In this document: one piece after another, positions 9,408 to 17,261 of the stretch
How the letters are laid out: each line of letters opens with the position of its first letter
How positions within the stretch are numbered: the first letter of the stretch is position 1
Assembly: GCF_013362815.1 (NCBI RefSeq)
Contig: NZ_JABFVK010000087.1
Span: 1 to 64,000 of the forward strand
DNA from: Hamadaea sp.
GTDB lineage: Bacteria; Actinomycetota; Actinomycetes; Mycobacteriales; Micromonosporaceae
DNA length: 64,000 nucleotides
Direction of reading: 5' to 3'
Translations under genes and position numbers: made by a program
Notes under the pieces: generated by a model
What the model saw: the letters and a program-made list of their open reading frames with translations, nothing else
Told to the model about the DNA's origin: nothing
Databases searched by the model: none

Positions 9408-10649
9408 CTACAGCCAGCGGGCGATGACCGTCTCCGCGCCGATCACTCGGTCTCCGGGGGCGACCACAGCCTCCGCCGCCGACGCGGGCAGATAAACGTC
9501 GGTACGCGAGCCGAACCGGATGAGCCCGAACCGCTCGCCCTTGGCCAGCAGTGCGCCGACGGGCGCCCGTTGCACGATCCGCCGCGCGATCAGGCCAGTA
9601 CGCTGGGCGATCACGACCTTGCCGTGCCCGAGTGCGTCCTCGAGGACGGTGTACGCCGCGACGTTGTGCTCCGCCTCGGGCTTCATCGCCGCCGCGTAAC
9701 CGCCGTCCTCGACGAAGTAGTCGACCACCTTGCCGGCGACCGGCGACCGGTTGACGTGCACGTCGAGCACGGACAGGAAGACCGCGATGCGCAGAAACTC
9801 CTCGTCGGCGAACCGCTCGTCGTAGAGACGCTCGACCGAGAGCACCTTGCCGTCGCTGGCGGCGACGACGGCCGCCGGATCGGCCGGGACATGGCGGTGC
9901 GGGTCGCGGAAGAAGGCCGCCACCGGACCGGCGGCGAGCGCCGGGACCAGCCACGCCTTGGACTTCGGGCGGACCGTACGCAGAACGGCGGCCAGGCCGA
10001 GCGCGATGCCGGCCGCCGCGACGCCGTTGGAGTCGATGTGCATCGTGCTGGTCAGCGGCACGCTGGAAGTCCGGTACGCCGGAGCCAGCCCCGCGGCGAC
10101 GGCGGCATCGGCCTCGCTGAAGCGCAGTTTGTGCACCCGCACCGGCGGGGTGTTGAGCAGGACGAGGTCGGCGCCGACGCCGAACTGCGCGGAGCGGCGG
10201 TCCAGCTCGTCGGCCGCGCCACCGGCGACCCCCGGCACGGCGACGACCGCCACGACCAGTACGCCGCCCTCGGCGACCAGCTTGGTCAAGCTCTCGATGG
10301 TCAGCCGGGCGTCCTCGGCCGCGCCGACGACGGGCTCGGCGACGATCACGATCTCGGCCGGGCTGGCCTCCGTCGGCGTCTGGACGACGGTGCACGCCTC
10401 GGCGATCTCCGTGTCCAGCCCTGCGATGTACGCCCGCAGGGCGGCGACCTGGTCCCCGCCGACGATCGTGAGCTGGTCGTCGGGCTGAAGGGCGTCGAGC
10501 GCCTCCCCGAGCACCAGCGAATCCGGTCCAGCTCCCACGATCAGGGCGGACTTCGGTCCCGGGTGGCGCTGCAGCTCGGCGGTGAGCGTGCGGGCGGCGC
10601 GCTCCCCGATCCTGACCTGGCCGAGGGGGCCGAGCGATGCCTGCGACAT
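9408..10649 (-). CDS. psd: Phosphatidylserine decarboxylase with N-terminal Rossmann-like domain
   Basis: The C-terminal part (about residues 225-413) is an archaeal/actinobacterial-type short Psd: FFRDPHR (246-252), DGKVL (266-270), FLSVLDVHVNRSPVAGKV (291-308), EHNVAAY (327-333), and the self-cleavage site Gly380-Ser381 in RFGSRTDVYLP, which generates the pyruvoyl cofactor. It decarboxylates phosphatidylserine to phosphatidylethanolamine. The first ~200 residues are extra; they resemble a SAM-methyltransferase-like Rossmann fold (SALIVGAGPDS at 34-44, then alternating hydrophobic strands). At 413 residues it is nearly twice the stand-alone enzyme. The role of the extra domain is unknown. 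It is convergent with pssA. Confidence 0.87.
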   Translation of the reverse strand: MSQASLGPLGQVRIGERAARTLTAELQRHPGPKSALIVGAGPDSLVLGEALDALQPDDQLTIVGGDQVAALRAYIAGLDTEIAEACTVVQTPTEASPAEIVIVAEPVVGAAEDARLTIESLTKLVAEGGVLVVAVVAVPGVAGGAADELDRRSAQFGVGADLVLLNTPPVRVHKLRFSEADAAVAAGLAPAYRTSSVPLTSTMHIDSNGVAAAGIALGLAAVLRTVRPKSKAWLVPALAAGPVAAFFRDPHRHVPADPAAVVAASDGKVLSVERLYDERFADEEFLRIAVFLSVLDVHVNRSPVAGKVVDYFVEDGGYAAAMKPEAEHNVAAYTVLEDALGHGKVVIAQRTGLIARRIVQRAPVGALLAKGERFGLIRFGSRTDVYLPASAAEAVVAPGDRVIGAETVIARWL

Positions 10650-10947
10650 GAGTTGACTCCACCTTCGTCATCGGCGCGTACGGGCCTCAGCATATGCGCC
10701 GGGGCCGACACGCGCTCACGGCGCTCGCTCTCGCGTAGCGGCCGCCCTTGGCGCTCCGGCGCTCGCCCCGGGGCGCTGCCTTTAGCGCTGGATCAGGGTT
10801 CCGGGTCGAATCTTCCCCCAAGATTCGACCGAGAACCCTGATCCGCCGGTACGGCGTGGACGTCGCCGCACGGGTCGGGCCGGGAAGCCGGCAGGGCGCC
10901 GGGACCCCCATCCCGACGCCCTGCCCATCCCCCCTTGGGATTCGCGG
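10650..10947. other. Intergenic region with family A palindrome
   Basis: 298 bp between psd and the small membrane protein gene, both transcribed leftward. I see no gene. Its main content is the family A palindrome at 10790-10844. The right-hand part (10845-10947) is GC-rich with no recognised signal. Confidence 0.6.
10790..10844. repeat. Family A palindrome, copy 1
   Basis: GGATCAGGGTTCCGGGTCG pairs with a right arm that has one run of mismatches (CGACCGAGAACCCTGATCC); the centre is AATCTTCCCCCAAGATT. The left flank CGCTGG is kept but the matching right flank has become CCGCCG. It is intergenic, downstream of the leftward small membrane protein gene. Confidence 0.92.
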
Positions 10948-11199
10948 CTATCCGTGCATCGGCGGCTGGGTGTCGGCCCCGCCGTCCTCGGATTCCGCCG
11001 CGGGTCGATCGCCGCGCAGCACGCCGCGGACGATCGAGCCGATGCCGAGCAGCCCGACCAGGATCAGGCCCCCGGCGACGAACCAGCCGGCCGGCGGCAG
11101 CTCGATGTCGATCGTCCGGTGCACCGTCCAGAGCCCGGCGACCAGGAGGAAGACCAGGCCGAAGATCAGCGACGTCAGGTCGAGCGGGTGCTTCTTCAT
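10948..11199 (-). CDS. Small two-TM membrane protein of the PspC locus
   Basis: An 83-residue protein with two hydrophobic helices (about residues 10-26 and 38-58: SLIFGLVFLLVAGLW and WFVAGGLILVGLLGIGSIV) and a charged, acidic tail. Its start overlaps the stop of the upstream PspC-domain gene by 4 bp (ATGA), so the two are translationally coupled. No catalytic motif is visible. It is probably an accessory of the PspC membrane protein, on context only. Confidence 0.8.
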   Translation of the reverse strand: MKKHPLDLTSLIFGLVFLLVAGLWTVHRTIDIELPPAGWFVAGGLILVGLLGIGSIVRGVLRGDRPAAESEDGGADTQPPMHG

Positions 11200-12638
11200 C
11201 GGTAGACCTCCGCGTCGCTCAGGCTCACGTCCAGCTCCAGGTGCAGCTTGCCGCCGCCTTCACCGTCGGTTCCGAGGTCGGTGACGGTGAAGTCGTTGAT
11301 GCGTACGCCGTTGGCGTTGCGGTCGAAGATCGTCGCGCTGCCGAGGCGTACGTCGGCCACCGCGGTGACGTCGACCTTGTCCGGCAGGAGCACCTGGAGG
11401 TTGCCCGCCTGGATCTTGACCCGGACCGTCCGTTCCTGCCCGGTGAAGTCGAGATCGGTCAGGTCGAGGGTGGCGCTGCCCGCCTTGTGCTCGTAGTCGC
11501 CCCGCAGCGCGGCCAGGGTGGTCGGCTGCCAGACGATCTCGCCACCGCCGTTGCGGGCGGCATCCCAGTTCCGGTCGCGCTCGTCGATAGAGGTGATGCT
11601 CAGCGCGAGCACCAGCCCCAGCCCGATGAAGATCCAGCCCCGGGCCCGGCCGAGCCAGGCTCCCAGGACGAGGCCGAACCCGACGACGCCCAGCGCGGCG
11701 GCCACGTAAGCGGCGGCGCTGATGTCCGCCACGTTCGCGACGTCGAGCAGACCCATGAGGCCGAGCACCACGAGTCCGATAGAGAAGATCAGCGAACCGA
11801 GCCGGGAGTGCTCCTTCGGCAGTTTCGGCGGCTTGAGCGGCTTCAACGGCGGAGGAGTCGGTGCGCCCGCGAACGGCCCGTGCGGGGCGAACGCCGGCTG
11901 GTAGCCGGGCGCGGTCGGCGGCGGCACCGGTGCGCCCACCGGCGGGATCGGCTCCGTCACGGCGTTCGACGGGGCGTACGCGGGATAGTGGGCCGCGGTG
12001 GAGCCGGCCGGCGGCGTGGCTGCGGTGGGAGCGGCCGGAGCTGTCGGCGCGGGCGGGCGAGCACCTCGATTGCGCTGCATATACACCGCGAAGACGATGG
12101 CCGCCGCGATCAGCAGGAACCACAGGACGGGCCAGGGCCGGTCGTCCAGGGTGCCGAAGAAGATCAGCAGCGTGATGGCCCCGGCGATCACGGTCAGCGT
12201 CGAGGAAGTGCTGGACCGTCCGCGTCCGAACAGCGCCTCGGCCGGTGACGCGGTGTCCCCGTCGGCCGGTGTGCCCAGCCACAGCACGATGTACGCCAGG
12301 ATGCCGAACCCGCCGAAGAAGGTGAGGACGACGAACAGGACGCGCCAGAGCACCGGATCGGTGTTGGTGGCCCGGCTGAGCGCGCCGCTGACGCCGGCCA
12401 GATAACGGCCGGTACGCGGGCGGACGAGCCCGTAGCGGGCGGCGAACGCGCCCGATGGGGGAGGCTGGTAGCCGGGCGGCGGCGTCTGCGGCCCCGGCGG
12501 TGGTGGTGTGGTCGCGTCCGCGGCACCCGGCGGCGTCTCCGCACCGGGCGGCGGTGTGCTCGCGGCGGCCTCCGGCGGAGGCGGATCGCTCTCCGCGGGC
12601 GGCTGTGGCGCTCGCTGGGCGTCGTCGAACTCGGTCAT
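11196..12638 (-). CDS. PspC domain membrane protein with LiaF-like C-terminal region
   Basis: This 480-residue protein has a Pro/Ala-rich disordered N-terminus (1-75), a PspC domain with its helix (TGRYLAGVSGALSRATNTDP then FVVLTFFGGFGILAYIVLW, about 80-130), a further hydrophobic helix, a second Pro-rich linker, two or three more membrane segments (about 285-345), and a C-terminal beta-rich region (VRVKIQAGNLQVLLPDKVDV) resembling the toastrack/LiaF-like domains that sense envelope stress. It is transcribed divergently from a PspC-domain histidine kinase, so the two likely form one envelope-stress system. The ligand is unknown. Confidence 0.85.
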   Translation of the reverse strand: MTEFDDAQRAPQPPAESDPPPPEAAASTPPPGAETPPGAADATTPPPPGPQTPPPGYQPPPSGAFAARYGLVRPRTGRYLAGVSGALSRATNTDPVLWRVLFVVLTFFGGFGILAYIVLWLGTPADGDTASPAEALFGRGRSSTSSTLTVIAGAITLLIFFGTLDDRPWPVLWFLLIAAAIVFAVYMQRNRGARPPAPTAPAAPTAATPPAGSTAAHYPAYAPSNAVTEPIPPVGAPVPPPTAPGYQPAFAPHGPFAGAPTPPPLKPLKPPKLPKEHSRLGSLIFSIGLVVLGLMGLLDVANVADISAAAYVAAALGVVGFGLVLGAWLGRARGWIFIGLGLVLALSITSIDERDRNWDAARNGGGEIVWQPTTLAALRGDYEHKAGSATLDLTDLDFTGQERTVRVKIQAGNLQVLLPDKVDVTAVADVRLGSATIFDRNANGVRINDFTVTDLGTDGEGGGKLHLELDVSLSDAEVYR

Positions 12639-12683
12639 GGCACCATCCTGCGGCCCGAGGGGCCCCAGAGACCTCCGGCGCCG

Positions 12684-12728
12684 ACCCTGAGCCCACCCTG
12701 ATAATCCAGCTCACAACAGAATCAGGGT
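12684..12728. promoter_or_regulatory. Putative operator between divergent PspC genes
   Basis: Three ACCCTGA half-sites lie in the 134-bp divergent gap: direct copies at 12684-12690 and 12695-12701, and an inverted copy (ATCAGGGT) at 12721-12728 forming 8-bp arms with 12695-12702. This spacing suits binding by the neighbouring LuxR-type regulator or another dimeric factor. That is inference from position and symmetry. Confidence 0.4.
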
Positions 12729-12772
12729 CGCGTAGGGTCGTCGCCGCGCAGCGGGCATGTGACGATCGTCAG

Positions 12773-13978
12773 GTGACCACCACCGCGTACGCCCCGCTGC
12801 GCCGCAGCCGCTCGGATCGCATGGTCGCCGGCGTCGCCGGTGGCATCGCCGAGCACGTCCGCGTGCCAGTGGCCGCCATCCGGGTGGTGTTCCTCGTGCT
12901 GCTGGCCGCTCATGGGCTCGGCGCTGTGCTGTACGCCGTCTATTGGGCGGTCATGCGCGACGAGGACAGCGATGTCCCGGTTCGTCGCGATCTGGTGAAG
13001 ACCATCCCGTATCTGATCCTCGGCTTCGGCATCATCGTGGCGATGACGCTGCTCTTCGGCGGCGACGGGATCTCCCTGGCGGCCGGCTGGCTGCTGGCCC
13101 TCGTGGTGCTCGGCGGCGGCCTGATCTGGCATCAGGCCGAACCGGGCCGGCTGACGAAGCTGACCGGCCTGCTCGGCGGCGATCGCCGGCCCGCGTTCGT
13201 GCTCAGCCTGCTCGGCGGCGGTCTGCTGGTCGCGGTCGGCATCATCGGCCTGGCCACGCTCTACTCCCCGGTCGAGGGCCCGAGCCTGTCCGTCGTGGCG
13301 TTCGCGGTCGTCTTCGCGCTCATCGCGCTGACCGGCGTCGGGGTGGTCGCCGCCCCCACGTTGTGGCGTACGGCGACGGCGTTGCGGGCGGAGAAGGAAG
13401 GCCGCATCCGGGAACAGGAGCGTGCGGAGCTGGCTGCGATGGTGCACGACCAGGTTCTGCACACGCTGGCCCTCATCCAGCGCAACGCCGCCGACACCGC
13501 CACGGTCACCCGGCTCGCCCGCGGCCAGGAACGGTCGCTGCGGAACTGGCTCTACAAGCCGATGGGCTCGGCCGAGGAGTACTTCGCGGCCGCGGTCGAG
13601 GAGGCGGCGGCCGAGGTGGAGGACACCTTCGCGATCGCGGTCGAGACGGTCGTGGTCGGCGACTGCAAGGTGGACGATCGGATCCGGGCGCTGGTCGCCG
13701 CGACGCGGGAGGCGTTGGTCAACGCCGCCCGGCATGCCAAGGTCGGCACCGTCTCGTTGTACGCCGAAGTGGAACCGGACGAGATGAGCGTGTTCGTCCG
13801 CGACCGCGGCGTCGGGTTCGACATGTCCACAATCGACGACAACCGGCACGGCGTGAGAGGCTCCATCGTCGGCCGGATGCAACGCCACGGCGGCCGGGCG
13901 GAGATCCGCAGCGAGCCGGGCGAGGGCACCGAGGTGCGTCTGCACCTGCCGATCGGCACCAGCAAGGAGACAGCCTGA
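12773..13978 (+). CDS. PspC-domain sensor histidine kinase
   Basis: The protein of 401 residues starts at GTG 12773 (VTTTAYAPLRRSRSDRMVAGVAGG), putting a PspC domain at residues ~8-65. About five membrane helices follow to residue ~200. The cytoplasmic part is an NarL-group kinase: phospho-acceptor His225 in MVHDQVLHTLALIQ, then an HATPase domain with N-box EALVNAARHAK and G-boxes DRGVGFD and GEGTEVRL. It overlaps the response regulator start by 1 bp. The frame is open further upstream, but that stretch is antisense to the divergent gene and has no domain content. Likely senses membrane or wall stress together with the divergent PspC protein. Confidence 0.9.
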   Translation: MTTTAYAPLRRSRSDRMVAGVAGGIAEHVRVPVAAIRVVFLVLLAAHGLGAVLYAVYWAVMRDEDSDVPVRRDLVKTIPYLILGFGIIVAMTLLFGGDGISLAAGWLLALVVLGGGLIWHQAEPGRLTKLTGLLGGDRRPAFVLSLLGGGLLVAVGIIGLATLYSPVEGPSLSVVAFAVVFALIALTGVGVVAAPTLWRTATALRAEKEGRIREQERAELAAMVHDQVLHTLALIQRNAADTATVTRLARGQERSLRNWLYKPMGSAEEYFAAAVEEAAAEVEDTFAIAVETVVVGDCKVDDRIRALVAATREALVNAARHAKVGTVSLYAEVEPDEMSVFVRDRGVGFDMSTIDDNRHGVRGSIVGRMQRHGGRAEIRSEPGEGTEVRLHLPIGTSKETA

Positions 13979-14661
13979 TGAGCGGCGACACCACTCAGCC
14001 CACCCCGACCGAGTCCGCGCCGCGCCGGCTGCGCGTCTTCCTCGTCGACGATCACGCGATGTTCCGCGCGGGCGTACGCGCCGAGCTGGGCGTCCACGTG
14101 GACGTCATCGGCGAGGCCGCCACCGTCCCCGAGGCGATCTCGGCCATCGCCGCGCACCAGCCCGACGTCGTGCTGCTCGACGTCCACATGCCCGAGGGCG
14201 GCGGGCGGGCCGTCCTCGAAGCCACCCGGCGGGCGTACCCGCAGGTGCGGTTCCTCGCCCTGAGCGTTTCCGACGCGGCGGAGGACGTCATCGGCCTCAT
14301 CCGCGCCGGGGCCCGGGGATACGTCACGAAGACGATCTCCCCGGATGAGCTGGCCGCCGCCATTCGCCGGGTGGCCGACGGCGACGCCGTCTTCAGCCCC
14401 CGGCTGGCCGGGTTCGTCCTGGACGCCTTCGCCGCCCGCCCGGACGCATCGCTCGCCGACCCCGAACTCGATCAGCTCACCAACCGGGAGCGTGAAGTGC
14501 TGCGCCTGCTCGCCCGGGGTTACGCGTACAAGGAGATCGCCAAGGAGCTCTACATCTCGATCAAGACGGTCGAGACGCACGTCAGCAACGTGCTCCGGAA
14601 GCTGCAGATGTCCAACCGGTACGAGCTGTCCCGCTGGGCGGCCGATCGCCGGTTGGTCTGA
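13978..14661 (+). CDS. LuxR/NarL-family response regulator
   Basis: The 227-residue regulator starts at ATG 13978, overlapping the kinase stop (TGATG) with AAGGAGA upstream. The receiver domain (residues ~18-130) has the acidic pair DD (27-28), phospho-acceptor Asp68 in LLDVHMPEG, and Lys in YVTKTISPDE. The C-terminal LuxR helix-turn-helix (about 163-225) contains LTNREREVLRLLARGYAYKEIA and KTVETHVSNVLRKL. It is the partner of the PspC-domain kinase. Targets are not known; the adjacent divergent gap has candidate half-sites. Confidence 0.95.
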   Translation: MSGDTTQPTPTESAPRRLRVFLVDDHAMFRAGVRAELGVHVDVIGEAATVPEAISAIAAHQPDVVLLDVHMPEGGGRAVLEATRRAYPQVRFLALSVSDAAEDVIGLIRAGARGYVTKTISPDELAAAIRRVADGDAVFSPRLAGFVLDAFAARPDASLADPELDQLTNREREVLRLLARGYAYKEIAKELYISIKTVETHVSNVLRKLQMSNRYELSRWAADRRLV

Positions 14662-14664
14662 GCC

Positions 14665-14994
14665 TCACTCGGCGGTCGCGCCGGTCCCCAGCGGGCCGCG
14701 GCCGGCCCGGAGGATGAGCAGGGCAAGCTGCGTACCGTCGGCGCCCAGCTCGTTGCGGAACCGGTCGAGGATCTCCCGCTCCCGGGAGAGCACCAGGCGC
14801 GTGCCGCCCGAGGCGACCCGGGTCGCCCCGACTCGCTGGGAGATCCCGGCGCGCTCCTTCCAGAGCGAGATCAGCGCGGCATCGATCTCGTCGATCCGCG
14901 CGCGGAGATCCAGGATCTGCCCGGCGGCGTCTTCTTCCCGCGTACCAGTGCCGCTGAGGCCGTCGTTCGTGCCGGTGAGGGCCGTGGTGGTCAT
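14665..14994 (-). CDS. Chorismate mutase, AroQ type
   Basis: A 109-residue all-helical AroQ-family protein. The catalytic helix reads ILDLRARIDEIDAALISLW, with the second helix KERAGISQRVGATRV and the loop LVLSREREILDRF; the Arg and Lys residues that clamp chorismate are present. It converts chorismate to prephenate for Phe/Tyr synthesis. The ribosome-binding site AAGGAG lies just before the ATG at 14994. It ends 3 bp from the stop of the convergent response regulator. A terminator hairpin about 45 bp upstream of the start separates it from the 5'-nucleotidase gene. Confidence 0.88.
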   Translation of the reverse strand: MTTTALTGTNDGLSGTGTREEDAAGQILDLRARIDEIDAALISLWKERAGISQRVGATRVASGGTRLVLSREREILDRFRNELGADGTQLALLILRAGRGPLGTGATAE

Positions 14995-15039
14995 CGTGTT
15001 CTCCTTGGGTCTGCGTCCGGTTTCGGCCCTAGGCAGCGA

Positions 15040-15070
15040 AAAGCCCCGGGCTCGTGGAGCCCGGGGCTTT
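15040..15070 (-). terminator. Intrinsic terminator (or attenuator) upstream of chorismate mutase
   Basis: A 14-bp perfect stem (AAAGCCCCGGGCTC and its complement, 3-nt loop) at 15040-15070. Read leftward it is followed by a run of T. It most simply terminates the 5'-nucleotidase transcript. Because it lies in the leader of an aromatic amino-acid gene, attenuation is possible, but I found no leader peptide rich in Phe, Tyr or Trp. Confidence 0.75.
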
Positions 15071-15210
15071 CGTCGGTCGGTATGCGCTCAGGCGCGACCT
15101 ACGGCAGCGGGACTCCCGAAGCCGTAAAAATAAAATCGCACCTGCTGAAGCACTTGACCACTATGGCACGGTGGTCGGGCCCGTCACCAGGCCCGACCAC
15201 GATGTGAGAG

Positions 15211-17103
15211 TCAGGCGACGCGGGTGATCCGGTTGGCCGGGCCCGGAGCCACCTGGCTGTTGGCCCCGAAGTACGCGACCAGGGCGTCGATGTCGAAGCC
15301 CGGGTGCACGATCTTGTCGGTGCCCACGTTGAGCCGGCTCGGGTTCTTGACCGTCCCGTCCGGGTTGTACGCGGTGAAGTCGCCACCGCCGTCGAGGAAG
15401 CCGTTCATCGTCACCCGGAACGTGGCGGCCGGGTCGATGGCCACCCCGTTGAGGGCGAGGTTCGAGATACGGCTGCCCAGGGCGGCGCTCGCCGAGTACG
15501 TGTAGGTGAAGCCGCTGCTCACCTGCAGGATCTTGGTGGAGCTCTGGCCCTCGAACCCGACGAACTGCTGCTCCAGCGCCCAGCGGAGCTGCTCGCCGGT
15601 CATCGTCTTGGTGACCAGCGTGTTGTTGAACGGCTGGACGATGAAGCACTCGCCGTAGGTGATGTCGCCGGCGGGCTCGCCGCCGGTCGACGCGGCGAAG
15701 ACGAGGTTGTCGCGGATGCCGCCCGGGTTCATGAGGGCGATCTGCGCCCCGGCCGACTGGGTGTACGCCAGCTGCGCGTCCGCGACCACGTCACCGAGCG
15801 GGCTCTCCCCGCTGGCCACGGCGGTACGCGTGATGTCGCCGGTGATCTTGCCGACGACCTTGTTCTGGATCGGCTTGATCTTGTCGCGGTACTTGTCGGC
15901 GATCGTCTTCGCGGTCGCGTCCTTCAACGCCTCGTTGCGGACCGGAATGCCGCTGGCGTCGATCTGCCACGAGCCGTCGGCGTTGCGTACGCCGTTCTCC
16001 ACGATCACGTTGTGCGCCTCGACCGAGGTGAACTTGTCGGTCTTCTTGTCCAGCGTGAACGAGATGTCGGTGACGAGCTGGCCGTTGCTTCCGGCGCTGG
16101 TCACCGCGATCGGCGTACCGGCCGAGTTGGGCAGAGCGCAGGAGTAGTAGCGGTGCGTGTGCCCGGACACGACCAGCCCGAAGGCGGGGTCGAGACCGGC
16201 GACGATCGGGGTGATCGCCCCGGCGAACGCGGCGCAGCCGGAGATGTCGAGCGGCGCGGGGGCGTTCTGCTGACCACCTTCGTGGATCAGCAGCACGACG
16301 GCGGAGACACCCGCCCGCTGCAGCAGCTGGGCCTGCTTGTTCGCCGTCTCCACCTCGCTCTTGAACTCGATGCTGGAGATGCCGGCCGGGTCGACGATGC
16401 CCGCCGTGTTCTGCAGCGTCATGCCGACGAACCCGACGCGTACGCCCTGGAAGTTCTTCACGGTGACCGACGGCAGCAGCGACTTGCCCGTGTCCTTGAC
16501 GATCGCGTTGGCCGCGAGGTACTCGAACTCGGCCCCGGCGAACCCGTCGCCGTCGAGGCAGCCGTCGACCGGGTGGCAGCCGCCGTTCTGCATGCGCAGC
16601 AGCTCGTCGGTGCCCTCGTCGAACTCGTGGTTGCCGACCGAGGCGACGTCGAGCCCGAGGTTGTCCATCAGCTCGATGCTCGGCTCGTCGTGGAATCCGG
16701 CGCTGACCAACGGGCTGGCGCCGATGAGGTCGCCGGCCGCCACGGTGAGCGACCGCTCGCCGGAGGCCTCGGCCTCGGCGCGCAGCTTCTTCACCCAGGT
16801 GGTCAGGAACTCCACGCCGCCGGCCGGGGTGCCGTTGATCAGGCCGCCGCTGCCGGTGGGCGGGTCGATCGCCCCGTGGAAGTCGTTGAACGCCAGCAGG
16901 TTGCCGTGCGCGGTCTGACCCGGCGGCACCTTCTGGTCATAGGTGACCGAGACCGGGCTGAGCGGGGTCCAGCCGCTCTCACCCGCCCGGTCGGTACGCC
17001 CGGCGTCGGCCAGGGGCAGCGCGAGCACCACCGCGAGCGCCAGCGCCGGGACGGCGGAGAGCCGGACCAGCGCGAACCGGCTGGATCGGCGGGTTGAAGA
17101 CAT
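15211..17103 (-). CDS. Secreted 5'-nucleotidase / UshA-like metallophosphoesterase
   Basis: A 630-residue protein with a Sec signal (MSSTRRSSRFALVRLSAVPALALAVVLALPLADA). The metallophosphatase domain has Asp74 and His76 (FNDFHG), GDLIGASPLVSAG, GNHEFDEG and HTHRYY as metal ligands; the C-terminal 5'-nucleotidase substrate domain follows from ~residue 430 (GDVVADAQL, NPGGIRDNL, GFEGQSS). It should dephosphorylate extracellular nucleotides for nucleoside and phosphate uptake. I chose ATG 17103 because GGAGG lies 6 bp before it and the signal peptide begins there; the longer upstream frame has no signal-peptide logic. Confidence 0.92.
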   Translation of the reverse strand: MSSTRRSSRFALVRLSAVPALALAVVLALPLADAGRTDRAGESGWTPLSPVSVTYDQKVPPGQTAHGNLLAFNDFHGAIDPPTGSGGLINGTPAGGVEFLTTWVKKLRAEAEASGERSLTVAAGDLIGASPLVSAGFHDEPSIELMDNLGLDVASVGNHEFDEGTDELLRMQNGGCHPVDGCLDGDGFAGAEFEYLAANAIVKDTGKSLLPSVTVKNFQGVRVGFVGMTLQNTAGIVDPAGISSIEFKSEVETANKQAQLLQRAGVSAVVLLIHEGGQQNAPAPLDISGCAAFAGAITPIVAGLDPAFGLVVSGHTHRYYSCALPNSAGTPIAVTSAGSNGQLVTDISFTLDKKTDKFTSVEAHNVIVENGVRNADGSWQIDASGIPVRNEALKDATAKTIADKYRDKIKPIQNKVVGKITGDITRTAVASGESPLGDVVADAQLAYTQSAGAQIALMNPGGIRDNLVFAASTGGEPAGDITYGECFIVQPFNNTLVTKTMTGEQLRWALEQQFVGFEGQSSTKILQVSSGFTYTYSASAALGSRISNLALNGVAIDPAATFRVTMNGFLDGGGDFTAYNPDGTVKNPSRLNVGTDKIVHPGFDIDALVAYFGANSQVAPGPANRITRVA

Positions 17104-17261
17104 GGTGAGCCTCCGGAGTCGGGGGTTTGTCGCCCCATCTTCGCGGTTGTGCCACGCCGGGCACCAGAGCGCCTGATGTGAATTTCTGACAGCTGCCTGG
17201 AAACGGCTCCGGCGTGCGCGCCTTCGCCGATGTCGGTGGGCGGACATAGACTTCACACCCG

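Noticed and set aside
10687-10911. Small gene over the family A palindrome at 10790
   Set aside because: The frame is open only because the palindrome has stop-free frames; there is no ribosome-binding site and no recognisable protein content.
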